Assembly (NCBI GenBank): GCA_028455995.1
Contig: JABELC010000018.1
Coordinates: forward strand, 1-64,000
Length of the DNA: 64,000 nucleotides
Direction of reading: 5' to 3'
Origin: Scleromitrula shiraiana
Taxonomy: Eukaryota > Ascomycota > Leotiomycetes > Helotiales > Sclerotiniaceae
Shown here: positions 22,851-34,100 of the stretch, piece after piece
How positions within the stretch are numbered: position 1 is the first letter of the stretch
How the letters are laid out: every line of letters begins with the position of its first letter
Translations under genes and position numbers: made by a program
Notes under the pieces: model-generated
Database searches by the model: none
The model's input: only the letters and a program-made list of their open reading frames with translations
What the model was told of the DNA's origin: nothing

Positions 22851-22892
22851 GAATGCCACGTCGAATTAGTGATTACCCTGACGCATTATTAA
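22851..22892 (+). pseudogene. cox1: displaced fragment of cox1 last exon
   Basis: The 36 or more bases from ggaatgccacgtc to ccctgacgca repeat 22231-22266 of the last cox1 exon ([11 protein letters not shown]) exactly, 27 nt after the cox1 stop. Sequence after it is unrelated. This looks like the remains of the ancestral 3' exon after intron-driven duplication of the gene end. Confidence 0.8.
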
Positions 22893-22940
22893 AATATTTA
22901 GACTTGGATTATACATATATCCATATCTGGCTACGCCTGG

Positions 22941-23046
22941 ATATATGTATTAAGGGATATGCTGTATACGGTTATACATTTTTGGCCTGTTTCACCGGCG
23001 CGCAGTGTTTCACACAAAATTTGGGGTTCAATTCCTCCATATCTCT
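22941..23046 (+). repeat. 106-bp direct repeat, copy 1 (tRNA-like with hairpin)
   Basis: This segment recurs without visible change at 29398-29503. It folds like a tRNA: acceptor GGGATAT (22954-22960) with ATATCTC (23039-23045), D-arm TGTAT/ATACA, T-arm around GGGG-TTCAATT-CCTC. The anticodon stem would be TTTTG/CAAAA, but the loop is about 30 nt and contains a GC element (gcctgtttcaccggcgcgc). The anticodon cannot be assigned. It is either a tRNA gene broken by a hairpin insertion or a tRNA with a spliced or odd loop. Confidence 0.5.
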
Positions 23047-23674
23047 ATGTTGTTTTAATAGAACAATATATTATATTAAATAAGCTTAATATGGCCTGCT
23101 TCTGCTTAGCAAGGCTACCATATATTGTATTATAATAACAATTAATAACAAATGTATTAAAGAGTAATATACAATTCTATTGAGAATTGTATATTTAACT
23201 TTAATTGGTTTATTACCTAGTTTATTATATATTGTTTTTATACCCTATAAGTCTATTTACATGATTTATAGGCAAATTATATCAAAATATAATAAACCTA
23301 AGCAATTATTCTTTACTTTGCTTTTATACCTTTCATTTCTACGGTATGTTTAGCTAACACTTGATTGGCTAAACATTATTTAGGCTAAATAACTATAACT
23401 TATCTAGTTTAATTTAACACTCTCCTGCCTGCCTGCCGAAGGGTGGGTGGGTGGTGAGCCTATATTATTTTTTTTTTATACATCGGCTAATGTCTCCCCA
23501 GGAGGGACCCTTATTCCACGGCTTATTTATAAAATAATAAAATAGGCTTAAAAGAGAATATACGGACTACACAGTTGTGTGTGGTGTTAGTAAAGATCAA
23601 ACATATTATCCATTTTTATTTAATGAAAAAAATATGATCCGGAGGAAAATTCGTCTTCTTTTTTCTAATTATTT
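23047..23674 (+). other. intergenic region with GC element
   Basis: AT-rich spacer between cox1 and nad4. The only structure noted is a cctgcctgcctgcc..gggtgggtgggtgg element at about 23425-23455, related to the family inserted in HEGs. No gene is seen. Confidence 0.6.
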
Positions 23675-26652
23675 ATGTTACTTTCACTTTTGTTAATAAT
23701 ACCTTTACTAGGTGTATTTACTATCTCTACAGGTATATCATATAATTTGACCGATTTGAATATTAGGCGTATAAAAAAAATTGCCTTAACTGCATCTATT
23801 ATTAATCTTTTTCTTTCTTTTTTAATTTTTATATTATTCGACGCTAGTAGTAATCAATTTCAATTTGTACAAGAATATCATGAGATAAGCTCTTTCGATT
23901 TTTATTTGGGATTAGACGGGTTATCTGTATACTTTGTTTTATTAACAACTATGATAACTCCTATAGCTTTATTAAGTAATTGAAAGTCTATTCAAGATAA
24001 CGTAAGATCTTATGTTATAATTATACTATTATTAGAAAGCTTATTATTAGCAGTATTTTTAGTATTAGATATATTATTATTTTATATTTTTTTTGAAAGT
24101 ATATTACCCCCTTTATTTATATTAATAGGTCTTTTTGGATCTAATAACAAGGTAAGGGCTAGCTTTTATCTATTTTTATACACATTGTTAAAAGGTCATA
24201 ACCAGTGTAAAATAGCCAAATTACGGGGAAACCCTAAAGCTTTAGTAACCAAGGTAATAAAGGAAGCTTTATTACTGGTCCCCTTAATGCCTGGGAGTAT
24301 GGTAATATCACTAAAGATGAAGGACTTTAGTTTGTTCCTTAAATGGGTAATCGCGTATCTAAATCAAATTTTATTTAAATTTGTAAAAGAGCAACGAGTA
24401 GATGGTTATGCAGATTCTAGATATTTAGTTTCTGAAAAGTGTACTCTAGTCGCTGGGAAACCAGTTTTAGGACGAAAAATACCATTTCATCTTGATAATC
24501 GTAGAATTGCAATGGGGTTCTTGAGACAAAGAGCTTTTATACATTCAATTAGGTCTGCACAAAACAATCTTGCCTTAGATGAGCAAGTAAAAAACTCTTT
24601 AAAACAACCAACAGCGTTAAGCAAAAAAAAGTTAGATCCTTGGTTTATAACAGGGTTTACAGACGCAGAGGGTTGTTTTATGACGGGACTTTTCGCTAGT
24701 AGTAATTACAAAATAGGTTATCAGGTTCAAGCTATCTTCAAAATTAACTTAGATAATATAGATTATACCTTATTATGTCATATTAAAGATTATTTCGCAG
24801 GAGGAGGTATTAGAAAACACGGAAACACTTCCGTACAATATGTAGTTAAATCTTTGAAAGATTTAAATATAGTTATAGACCATTTTGATAAATATCCACT
24901 TATTAGTCAAAAATGGGCTGATTATGTACTTTTTAAATTAGCGGTTTCATTAATTAAAAATAAAGAACATTTAACTAGAGAAGGGTTTAATAAAATTCTT
25001 AGTATCAAAGCTTCTATGAATAAAGGTTTATCTGATGAACTAAAGTTAACTTTTCCTAATATTGTTCCGAAACCGAGACCGATACCTTTGCTTTTAGAGA
25101 GAGGTATTATAAATCCTAATTGATTAGCAGGTTTTACTAATGGTGAGGGGTGTTTTTTTATTTATATACGTAATTCTTCTACCTGTAAGCTAGGTAAAGC
25201 TGTAACGCTAAAATTTCAAATAGCTCAGCATAGTAGAGACACGGAGCTAATGAAAAGTTTAATTACCACCCTTGGATGTGGTAGAATTGAAGTTAATTTA
25301 GCCAGATCTGTTGTGTATTTTGTAGTTACAAGATTTGAGGATATTACAAATAAAGTAATACCATTCTTTGATAAATATCCTATTGAAGGTGCGAAAATTT
25401 CAGATTTTTCTAATTTTAAAAAAGCGGCTTCTCTAATGAGTAAAAAAGCTCATTTAACAGAAGAAGGATTAGATGAGATTAAATCTATAAAGTCTAATAT
25501 GAATTTTCTTAGAAAACCTCCATAAAAATAATTAACCATATTACTACTAGTGGTTGTGTATTGCGCTCTGTCATGCTAATTAACGAGGATGAATTTAACT
25601 GGCTAGCCCAGTGTGTATTGAAGTAATCCTAAATTAAAGATAACAGTGTTTTGTTCTATAATATCAAGTAGAACAAGATGGTGAACGTGTTTGGATCCTT
25701 ATTTTTATTATTATCCATATTAACAATATCTTCAATAATGGGAACTACAGATTTTGATGCATTATATAAAACTAATTTTTATTATTCTACACAGTTATTT
25801 GTATTTTATGGTGTTTGTATCGCTTTTGCCATTAAGACACCAGTTATTTTTGTTAATGGTTGATTACTTAAGGCACATGTCGAGTCTCCTTTAGGTGGTA
25901 GTGTATTATTAGCTGCGATTGTTTTAAAGTTAAGTTTATACGGTATTTTGAGATTAATACTACCTTTACTACCTAAAGCTGCTTTAGATTATACACCTTG
26001 AGTTTACCTAGTTTTAGTTATAACTATCATATACGCTAGTTTTAGTACTTTACGTACTACAGACATAAAAGAGCTAGTTGCTTACTCTTCTGTTTGTCAT
26101 GCAGCTGTTTACGTTTTAGGTGTATTCAGTAATACTATACAGGGTATTGAAGGTGGTATCATTTTAGGTTTAGCCCATGGTTTAGTCTCAAGTGGGCTTT
26201 TCATTTGTGTTGGAGGTATATTATACGACAGAACTGGTACTAGATTAATTACTTACTATAGAGGTGTAGCTCAAATTATGCCAGTATTCTCTATAATGTT
26301 CTTTATACTTTGTCTGGGTAATGCTGGTACACCTTTAACTATTAACTTTGTTGGAGAATTCCTGTCTCTATATGGAGCCTTCGAAAGATTGCCTTTATTA
26401 GGTCTTTTCGCTAGCTCTTCTATAGTATTTAGTGCTGCATACACTATATATATGTTTAATAGAATAGCCTTTGGTGGGTCTCTTTCAAAATATTTTGAGA
26501 AGTCTGTGGGTGATCTAACTTTAAGGGAATTTTACATTTTATTACCTTTAGTATTATTAACTATATTATTTGGTATTTACCCTAGCTCTATATTAGATGG
26601 TTTACACTATAGTGTTTCAACTCTAATATACGCATCTGATGTCGCTTCATAA
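23675..26652 (+). CDS. nad4: NADH dehydrogenase subunit 4
   Basis: Proton-pumping membrane subunit of complex I. Exon 1 is 23675-24187 (ATG start, MLLSLLLIIPLLGVF to FLFLYTL). Exon 2 is about 25690-26652 (FGSLFLLLSIL, then VCHAAVYVLGVFSNT, LAHGLVSSGLFICVGG, stop TAA). The join gives Y-T-L-F-G-S-L-F, the normal NAD4 sequence. Both exons are open with TGA as Trp. Length after splicing is about 490 residues, normal for fungi. A second, broken copy of the 3' half follows at 27862-28685. Confidence 0.95.
24188..25525 (+). CDS. LAGLIDADG homing endonuclease in frame with nad4
   Basis: It continues the nad4 frame without a break to TAA at 25523-25525. Motif 1 GFTDAEGCF (near 24655) and motif 2 GFTNGEGCF (near 25132), with PLISQKWADY and KEHLTREGFNK segments after the first. 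A leader of about 150 residues covers the ribozyme core and carries no R-x-F/Y-S motif, unlike most others. The gene is intact. Confidence 0.86.
24188..25689 (+). mobile_element. group IA-type intron in nad4
   Basis: The core starts near 24216 (acggggaaaccctaaagc) and continues with aatgcctgggagtatggtaatatc and gtaaaagagcaacgagtagatgg (24389). A LAGLIDADG ORF spans it. The tail 25526-25689 holds no gene. Confidence 0.8.
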
Positions 26653-27760
26653 TTAGTATTATGTGCTTTACCGGTCTTTGGTTTATCTAAATCGAGGAAA
26701 ATCGTAGCTAAAGTCCTAAACCCTAGTTATGTTACTGGGTTTTGTGCGGCGGACGCCTGTTTCACCCCGCCCTCAAAATGAGGGCAGGGGAAAGTTGGTT
26801 TACGGTTCATGTTCAAAAAAAAACTAACCCTTCTTGGTCATTAAGTAAGATGCGTTTTTGGTATTAATTTACATGAGAAAGATCTACCATTGCCCGCACC
26901 CCTTTGGTGGGGCGCGCAGAAAAAAAATACAATAAAATTTTTAGGGTGCGAAGCGTCGGTGTAATACATAGACATGGAGAGAGCTCTTTTTATATCAAGT
27001 GAGTTCTGTTAGTGATCTAAAGGTAGTCATTGCACATTTTGAGTCATATCCACTAATAACCAAAAAACAAGCCAACTATATCTTGTTTTTGTTGGGCGGA
27101 GCCCCAGCTTTTAATTTAATTTTACGTAAGGAACATTTAACACACTCCGAAGGAGAGGTATCGAAAAATTTGCCTCTATAAAAGCTTCAATGAATAATGG
27201 CCAATCGTTTAAAGGAAGCTTTCCCGAATCTCTTGCCTGTGTTAATACCTGAAGTTAAATTACCGGGTAACATGGATTCTCTATGAATAGCCGGTTTATT
27301 GAAGCATGCCTGCCCTGCCTGTGAAACCGGCGGGGGGGGGGGGTCCTACGGTGGTTGTTTTTTTTATTAATATTCTTAAAGCTACAACCAAAATAGGGTT
27401 TGCTGTTTCACTGGTGTTTAAATTACTCAACACGCTAAGGATATGGAGCTATTGGCGAGTTTAATTAGTTATTTAAATTGTGGGCAGGTCTATTTACATA
27501 AAGATCGTGCTGATTTGGTTGTTCTAAATTAGCTGATCTTGAGCTAATATTGGAGTTTTTTTTTACAAAAATCCCCTTACAGGTTCTAAAGCTAAAGATT
27601 TAGCTGATTTTTACAAAGTGTATGAGCTTGGCCGGTTTCACGGGCGGCAAAACCAAGCTCATTTTTGCCGGTTTCACAGGCCAGGTAGAAGGGTTAGAAA
27701 CCATACGTACAATTAAAGCGGGTATCAATAGAGGTAGGCTAGATTAAATATTGGTAGGCT
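26653..27760 (+). pseudogene. decayed LAGLIDADG endonuclease between two nad4 copies
   Basis: Scattered, out-of-frame pieces of the usual HEG follow in order: NPSYVTGFCAADACF with a GC element in the motif (26742-26790), LKVVIAHFESYPLITKK (about 27011), RKEHL (about 27127), PFPNLLPVLIPE, a second motif GLIEA interrupted by a GC element (27303-27345) before GGCFF, and SLVFKITQHAKDMELL. A further pair of GC elements lies at 27630-27682. No long frame remains. Confidence 0.75.
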
Positions 27761-27861
27761 ACAAAGGCGAGCGAAGCACACACACACGTACGTACGCGCA
27801 AATATTTTTAACATTTGCTTGCCTTCCGAAGGTTGGATAAAACTCCTACTATATTATTAAA

Positions 27862-28685
27862 CACATGATTATTAAAAGCTCATGTGGAATCACCTTTGGG
27901 TGGTAGTATAATTTTAGCTGCGATTGTTTTAAAGTTAAGTTTATACGGTATTTTAGGTTAATGTTACTTTTATTGCCTAAAACTTCCTTAGATTATACTT
28001 ATATAATATACCTTATAGGTGTTATAACTATAATATATGCTAGTTTTAGTACTTTAAGGACTATAGATATCAAAGAACTTATTGCTTATAGTTCTGTATC
28101 ACACGCAGCTGTTTATCTTGTTGTGTATTTAGTGACACAATCCAAGGTATATAAGGTGGTATAGTTTTAGGTTTAGCACTCCACCCACCCTTCGGCAGGC
28201 AGGAGGATTTGTTTCAAGTGGTTTATTTATTTGCGCTGGAGGTGTATTATATGATAGATCTGCTACTAGATTAATTAGTTTTAGAGAGGTATAGCTCAAT
28301 TAATGCCTTTATTTTCAATTTTATTCTTTATTTTATCTTTAGCTAATGCGGGTACTCCACTTACTTTAAACTTCGTAGGTGAAATTTTGTGTTTTTGAGA
28401 GATGACCTTTGTTAGGTCTTTTCGCTAGCTCTTCTATAGTATTTAGCGCTGCATACACTATATATATGTTCAATAGAATAGCTACCCTGCCTGCGAAACC
28501 GGCGGGCGGGAGGATCATATAGTAAATTGTTTGAAGTAAATATAAGTGATGTAAACAAGCGTGAGTTCTTTGTATTACTTATATTAGTAGTTTTTACTAT
28601 CGTATTAGGTGTTTACCCTGCTCCTGTTTTAGACGGTCTACATTACTTAGTTTCATCTTTAATATATTCTTCTAATCCTTTATAG
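27862..28685 (+). pseudogene. nad4: duplicate 3' half of nad4, broken
   Basis: It aligns to nad4 exon 2 from WLLKAHVESPLGGS to the C-terminus (DGLHYLVSSLIYSSNPL, TAG at 28683-28685). It is broken by frameshifts, a stop after YGILG, loss of part of the VGGILYD..GVAQIMP region, and GC elements at about 28178-28206 and 28488-28513. Stretches such as tagctgcgattgttttaaag are identical to the functional copy, while others differ at many third positions. It is best read as the ancestral exon displaced by an incoming HEG plus new 3' exon. Confidence 0.85.
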
Positions 28686-29397
28686 AATTATTTGCTTTTA
28701 CTTATATTGTGACAGTTACAAGGGTTAATAGTAAAGTTTTAGGCTTTCATATTTGTCTAGCTCCCCCTGGATCCAAGCAGGCGAATAAAGGCTAAAATAG
28801 AATATAGATTATAAAGCTTACTATTTCATTTAAACCTTCCATTGTAAAGGACTCAAGCTATAAACATATTTTATTGTGGCTGGCTCCCGCTGCTCCTCCT
28901 GTGAAGGCGCACCCCCCCCCCCCCCCCCACCTGGCTCCGCACAGGAGGGGCGTGCGTGCGGCCCGTAACATCACATAATGAAGAATATAATAATGTTAAT
29001 TCATAAGTACAAGCTTTATTATCTGATACTCCCCCCCCCCCGCTTGCGGGGGGGGGGCAAGGCAGTTAAATTATATAAAAATACGTTTGTAGATAAAACA
29101 AATTTACTTAAGTAAATAATATATTATTTATATGTATTACTTTTTTTTTTAGTAATTAGAAATAAATTACATATATTGAGTCTACTATAGAAGCATCCAA
29201 CTTTAACTTACTACCTTATATAAAATAAAAGATATTACCATAGTTATAGTAAAGTCCTAGTTTTTATAAAAATACAAGAGAAAGTTTAGAGAATTAATTT
29301 AGGATATTTAATTTTTTTATAACGAAGCTCATGTTTTAGTGGCTTTATCTCTCCTGGTTTGCAGTCATGGTTAATTTTCAATACATATATTAATTTA
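28686..29397 (+). other. intergenic region with GC clusters and homopolymers
   Basis: AT-rich spacer with a dense GC cluster at 28873-28968 (ggctggctcccgctgctcc, a C17 run, cacaggaggggcg) and a C-run/G-run hairpin at 29031-29058. No gene is seen. The first cluster has an inverted relative at 49937-49982. Confidence 0.6.
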
Positions 29398-29503
29398 ATA
29401 TATGTATTAAGGGATATGCTGTATACGGTTATACATTTTTGGCCTGTTTCACCGGCGCGCAGTGTTTCACACAAAATTTGGGGTTCAATTCCTCCATATC
29501 TCT
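29398..29503 (+). repeat. 106-bp direct repeat, copy 2 (tRNA-like with hairpin)
   Basis: Same sequence as 22941-23046, including the GC insert in the would-be anticodon loop. A further ggcctgtttcaccggc element follows at 29518-29533. The two copies flank the nad4 region, so recombination between them could delete or loop out about 6.5 kb. Confidence 0.55.
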
Positions 29504-29720
29504 TTATTTATATTTTTGGCCTGTTTCACCGGCATGAGGGCGCGCATATAAATAAAAAAAATTTTTTTATTTAACTTAAGAGTTCCATCTTTCTATTATG
29601 TTATCGCACTTCGTAGTGAAGATGTGCAATAACTCTAAACAATAAAGGGCTAAATATAAAAATATTTAGTTACCTTAAAATTAATAAGGGTTTCCTTTAT
29701 AATATTCTATACTTAAATAA
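29504..29720 (+). other. spacer upstream of atp9
   Basis: AT-rich spacer with one GC element (29518-29548) and a small gcacttcgtagtgaagatgtgc hairpin at 29606-29627. No gene is seen. Confidence 0.5.
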
Positions 29721-30492
29721 ATGATAAAAGCTGGGGCTCCGCCCAACAAAATAATAGGAACAGGTTGGCTACTACAGGTTTTATAGGAGCAGGAGTCGGA
29801 ATAGGGGTTGTATTCGGTGCATTAATATTAGGTGTAGCTAGAAATCCCTCATTAGGAGGTCCATTATTCTCTTACGCTATATTAGGTTTTGTTTTCGTGG
29901 AAGCTACAGGTTTATTTGCATTGATCCAGGAGGAGTTTAAGGAGCTCCTTTGAGGTCAAAAAAAGTCTAGGTGAACCTAGGTTAGATAATCTATGTTATC
30001 TAAGCAATATAACATAGTGAGGCAAGATTTAGATTTTGACGGGAAGTCCCTAAAGCGATTTCAACCAAGCAGACATGGCAACATAGTTTGTGGCACAGGT
30101 GATGACTCGTGGTTATTCTTTGATTATTTGGAGCTCGCTCCTGAATATTTTAAGAATTAGGTAAAATCGAAATTGATACATGTGAATGAATGGGCAATGT
30201 GCAGCCGAGCACCAAACACCTAGCTTGGCAAGGTATAGGGTGTGTAGTTCAACGACTAAAAGCTAATCGGCCTTATTATTTATGGCTTAAGATATAGTCT
30301 GACCCTATATGAAAGTATTGACCTTAATAAATAATATGTTTTATTAAAGGTGACCTTTTGTAGGATAGTATCTTGTAAAATAGATCTACCCCCCCCCCCT
30401 CAATAAAGATTAAACGGAAAGATCGCCTAGTATCTAACTGAGATACAAAGATCCTTGCTTGGATGGCATTTTTATTACTATACGTTGCTTAA
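29721..30492 (+). pseudogene. atp9: ATP synthase subunit 9, frameshifted near the N-terminus
   Basis: c-ring subunit of ATP synthase. Exon 1 begins ATG 29721 (M-I-K), contains an 18-nt GC insertion (29730-29747), then K-I-I-G-T-G. One T is missing in ggt-t-ggct-act, which shifts the frame so that the ATP9 part (ATTGFIGAGVGIGVVFGALILG, VARNPSLGGPLFSYA) is in the next frame up to 29925. Exon 2 (30462-30492) encodes the last residues M-A-F-L-L-L-Y-V-A and TAA. Starting at TTG 29765 would give a shortened protein. Many filamentous ascomycetes rely on a nuclear atp9, which would explain decay here; a one-base sequencing error is the alternative. Confidence 0.8.
29926..30461 (+). mobile_element. 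ORF-less group I intron in atp9
   Basis: It interrupts the codons M-M of ATP9 (..LFAL-M|M-A-F). Core segments: gacgggaagtccctaaag (30038), gcagccgagcaccaa (30200), gtgtagttcaacgactaaaag (30240) and aagatatagtctgaccc (30290). There is no ORF. The 3' tail has a C-run at 30391-30400. Confidence 0.8.
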
Positions 30493-30844
30493 TTTTTTTT
30501 AATCTTACTAAGATAATTATCAAGTAATTATACCTGGTTATATTAACTTATGCCGACCTCACCCTCTGATTAAGCATAGTAATATTAAAAGAAATAGATG
30601 GAATAAATAAATGAATATAAGATATTTATAACTTTTTTTTAGTGTCTACAGATCTTTTCAGCTTTAATAATATTAATATATATGAAAAATAAGGGAGAAG
30701 AGTTATTATAACTTAAAGCCTTTTTATAAGATGTATAATGGTATAAGCTTTTAATAGATAAAAAATTTTTACTTCGAGTATTACGGCTGTACAACGCCCA
30801 GTTAAATTGGGTGTGTTAAAACTATTCAGGTTCCATTGATATAG
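30493..30844 (+). other. spacer between atp9 and trnR
   Basis: AT-rich; no gene, repeat or strong hairpin was recognised. Confidence 0.5.
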
Positions 30845-30915
30845 CTCTTATTAGCTTAATGGTAAAGCAGGATACTTCTAATATCTAGATCCAAGTTCGA
30901 ATCTTGGATAAGAAT
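30845..30915 (+). tRNA. trnR: tRNA-Arg (ucu)
   Basis: Cloverleaf: acceptor CTCTTAT/ATAAGAA (first pair C-A is a mismatch), D-arm TAGCTTAATGGTAAAGC, anticodon loop CTTCTAA (TCT), T-arm CCAAG-TTCGAAT-CTTGG. It lies between atp9 and nad1. Confidence 0.85.
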
Positions 30916-31183
30916 ATATTACTAATAATATCAAGATATTATTAGTAATATTATCTAAAAAATTCTGGTTGGCGTAGCCGGCCCCAAATTAATATGTAAC
31001 TTTAGTGTTATATAATAAGATATATTTAATTTTAAATATGTTTTAATGTTTTTGGCTACTCCTAGTGAAGTAGACAGAGGATATTAATAACCTAAGTTAT
31101 TTTAATCTAAATTTGATTTTAATAAAACTTATTTTATAATAAAGATATTTTAATTTTAATAATTTTAGACATTATACACATAA

Positions 31184-34100
31184 ATGTTATATTTACCTAC
31201 TTTAATTTCTGTATTTGAAGTTATATCAGTAACTGTGCCTGTTTTATTAACTGTAGCCTATGTTACAGTAGCCGAAAGGAAGACCATGGCTAGTATGCAA
31301 AGAAGATTAGGTCCTAACGCTATAGGTTACTATGGACTTCTTCAAGCATTTGCTGACGCTTTAAAACTTCTTTTAAAAGAATATGTTTCACCTACACAAG
31401 CTTATTTAGCTTTTTTTTTTCTTGGTCCGATTATGGCTCTTATTTTTTCACTATTAGGTTACCTAGTTGTACCTTAGGATTATAGGGTAATATAGTCAAA
31501 CTCCGGGAAGGTCCTAAAGCTTATTTTACCAAGCTTTAATTGAAAAGTTAAAAGTGGATGAATTAATTACTCATGTATGGTAACAAGAAATAAGATACTC
31601 TTTGGAGAAATGGATGATCGCGGATCTAAGTCAACAATATCCGCCTCTGTCCCCCGAGGGGGAAAGGGTATTGCTGTAAAAGAGCAACGAGTAAACGGCT
31701 ATAAATATTTACATAATTTGGTAATATATTTAAGATGTATTCTAATGAGCTTAGAAATAAGCTATGGTAAAAAAAAATTTTTGTATACTAAAAATTTCTA
31801 CGATTCACCGTTAAATGGTTCTAATTCTTTAAATGTTAATACTCGTCGTCATTATGTTACATTAAGCAATAATAAACATAAGATTGACGATTTACATATT
31901 GGTCCTTGATTTATCACAGGGTTTAGTGATGCCTGCCGAAAGGGTGGTTGTTTTTCTTGTAGTGTAATAAAAAATTCCTCTTATAAATTAGGTTGAGAAG
32001 TTCAATTAAATTTTCAAATTAAACTACATGTTAGAGATTTTCCAATTTTATTAGAAATTCAACGTAGTTTAGGGGGAATAGGTACTATAAATAGTAACCA
32101 ATCTACTTGTGCTTTTAGAGTAAGAAAACTAAATGAGCTAATAGAATTAGTTAAATTTTTTGATAAATATCCTTTAATTTCTCTAAAAAAGGGGGATTAT
32201 TTATTATTTAAGCAAATTGTGTCTATTATGCAATTGAAAGAACACATTACTTTAGAAGGTTTACAAAAGATTGTAAACATAAGAGCAACCTTAAATTTTG
32301 GTTTATCAAAAGAATTACAGTTAATGTTCCCTGAAACTATTCCAGTTTCCCGTCCTTTAAGAGAAACCTGCGCAATCCCACATTCAGATTGAATAGCTGG
32401 GTTTACAAGTGGTGAAGGTAATTTCTCTGTTTCCTTAGACAAAGGTATCTTTAAATCTCTATTGTTTAAAATAACTCAGCATGAAAAAGATGAGGTATTG
32501 TTAACTGCAATTAAAGAATATTTTAATTGTGGGTATTGTTATTTAAGAAAACAAGAAAATACAATAGATTTTAAAGTTACAAAATTTTCTGATGTTAATG
32601 TGATAATTATACCTTTCTTTATTAATAGCCCGATATTAGGTGTTAAATCCTTGGATTTCAAAGATTGATGCTTAGTTTCGGAAATGGTAAAAAAAGGGGA
32701 ACATAAATCAGAAGAAGGTGCTATTAAAATAAGAGAGATTCAAAGGGGAATGAATAGGGGGAGAAGTATGTAAATTTATACGATGAAAAGTCTTTTTTTT
32801 TTTTGTATGGTCCAGGATTAGCTTTAAGTGATTTAAATTTGGGTATACTTTATATGTTAGCAGTTTCTTCTTTATCTACGTACGGAATACTATTAGCAGG
32901 ATTTTTCTTTACGTTTAGTTCCCTCAAATCTCACCAATTTGAGTTAACATTGGGTGAATTTCAAGAAAAACATACAAAAGTAAGTCAACTTGAAGCGAAA
33001 CATTTTTGTAATGTGCGTTCAACGACTAGTTGATGACTTCTCCAAACTCTAATATTCCGTTTTTATGGGATAAAGAGTTTTTGAGTTAGATATTTAGCCC
33101 TGAGTGCCCAAAGCTTTGTAGGGTATCCCAATAACAATAATAAAAACATAGTACTTTACCTACCAAGTATAGTATTATTATCTATGGCCTGACTTTTTAG
33201 ACATATAGGTGTTATTAGCCTATCTTTAAATAATATTTATTTATTTGTTATTTTATTTTTCATCGATCCTACTACAGTACTGTCCTTTACTGTAGATATA
33301 GAAAATATTTCTGGTCTCTATAAGGAAGAAGAACCTAAAAACTATCCTGTAAGCCATTCTTCTATTGAGAAGACGAAGCTGTCATTAGTGTTAGGTAATA
33401 AAAAACGACTGTTTTCTACTGGTTCGGTTTGTAGAACAAAAGGTAAATCCTTAAGTTGTAAGAATCTTAACGAGGTTATGTTGGACAATCGAGTAGAGTT
33501 TGATATTAATAAAATAGTAGATGACCCGCTTGCGCAGAAAAATTTACATTCTGTCTATGTAAAGGTACTTTTCACTGATAGAAATGCTCCCGTTAAATCA
33601 TTTGATCAGACTTTAATAACCACTTGTTATCATTGTTTAGATAAAGATAAAAAGTCTGATTTTTTAAAAGAATGAGGATCAAAAAGTTGTATTTATCTTA
33701 TACAATATAAATATAACCCCCTTATCTATTATATAGGTAGAACTACTCTATTAAAAAGAAGATTCAATAATCATCTTAAAGCGGATACAGGTAGCAAGCT
33801 ACATGTATTCTTAAGCTTAGTTGGTATGGAACATTTTAATTTTTCTATAATAGAAGTATGTACTCCTGAAGAACAAGGTGCAAGAGAGAACTATTACTTA
33901 CAAAAGTATTTACCTTTATTGAATACTACTTTTTCTTCAGCTTTTTCTGAGTCTGCTATTTACGCAAATTTGACTAGTAAATTAGCTACACTTAAATTAA
34001 AATCAGATCCTCATATTAGTGGTAAAGCTATACCTGTTTATGTTTATGATATTAATGAGAAATGTATAGATATAAACTATGTTAAATATGATAGTATTAC

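Noticed and set aside
27094..27111. Possible coding match to the atp9 N-terminus
   Set aside because: It is only the 18-nt GC element shared in inverted orientation with atp9; the surrounding sequence is HEG debris.
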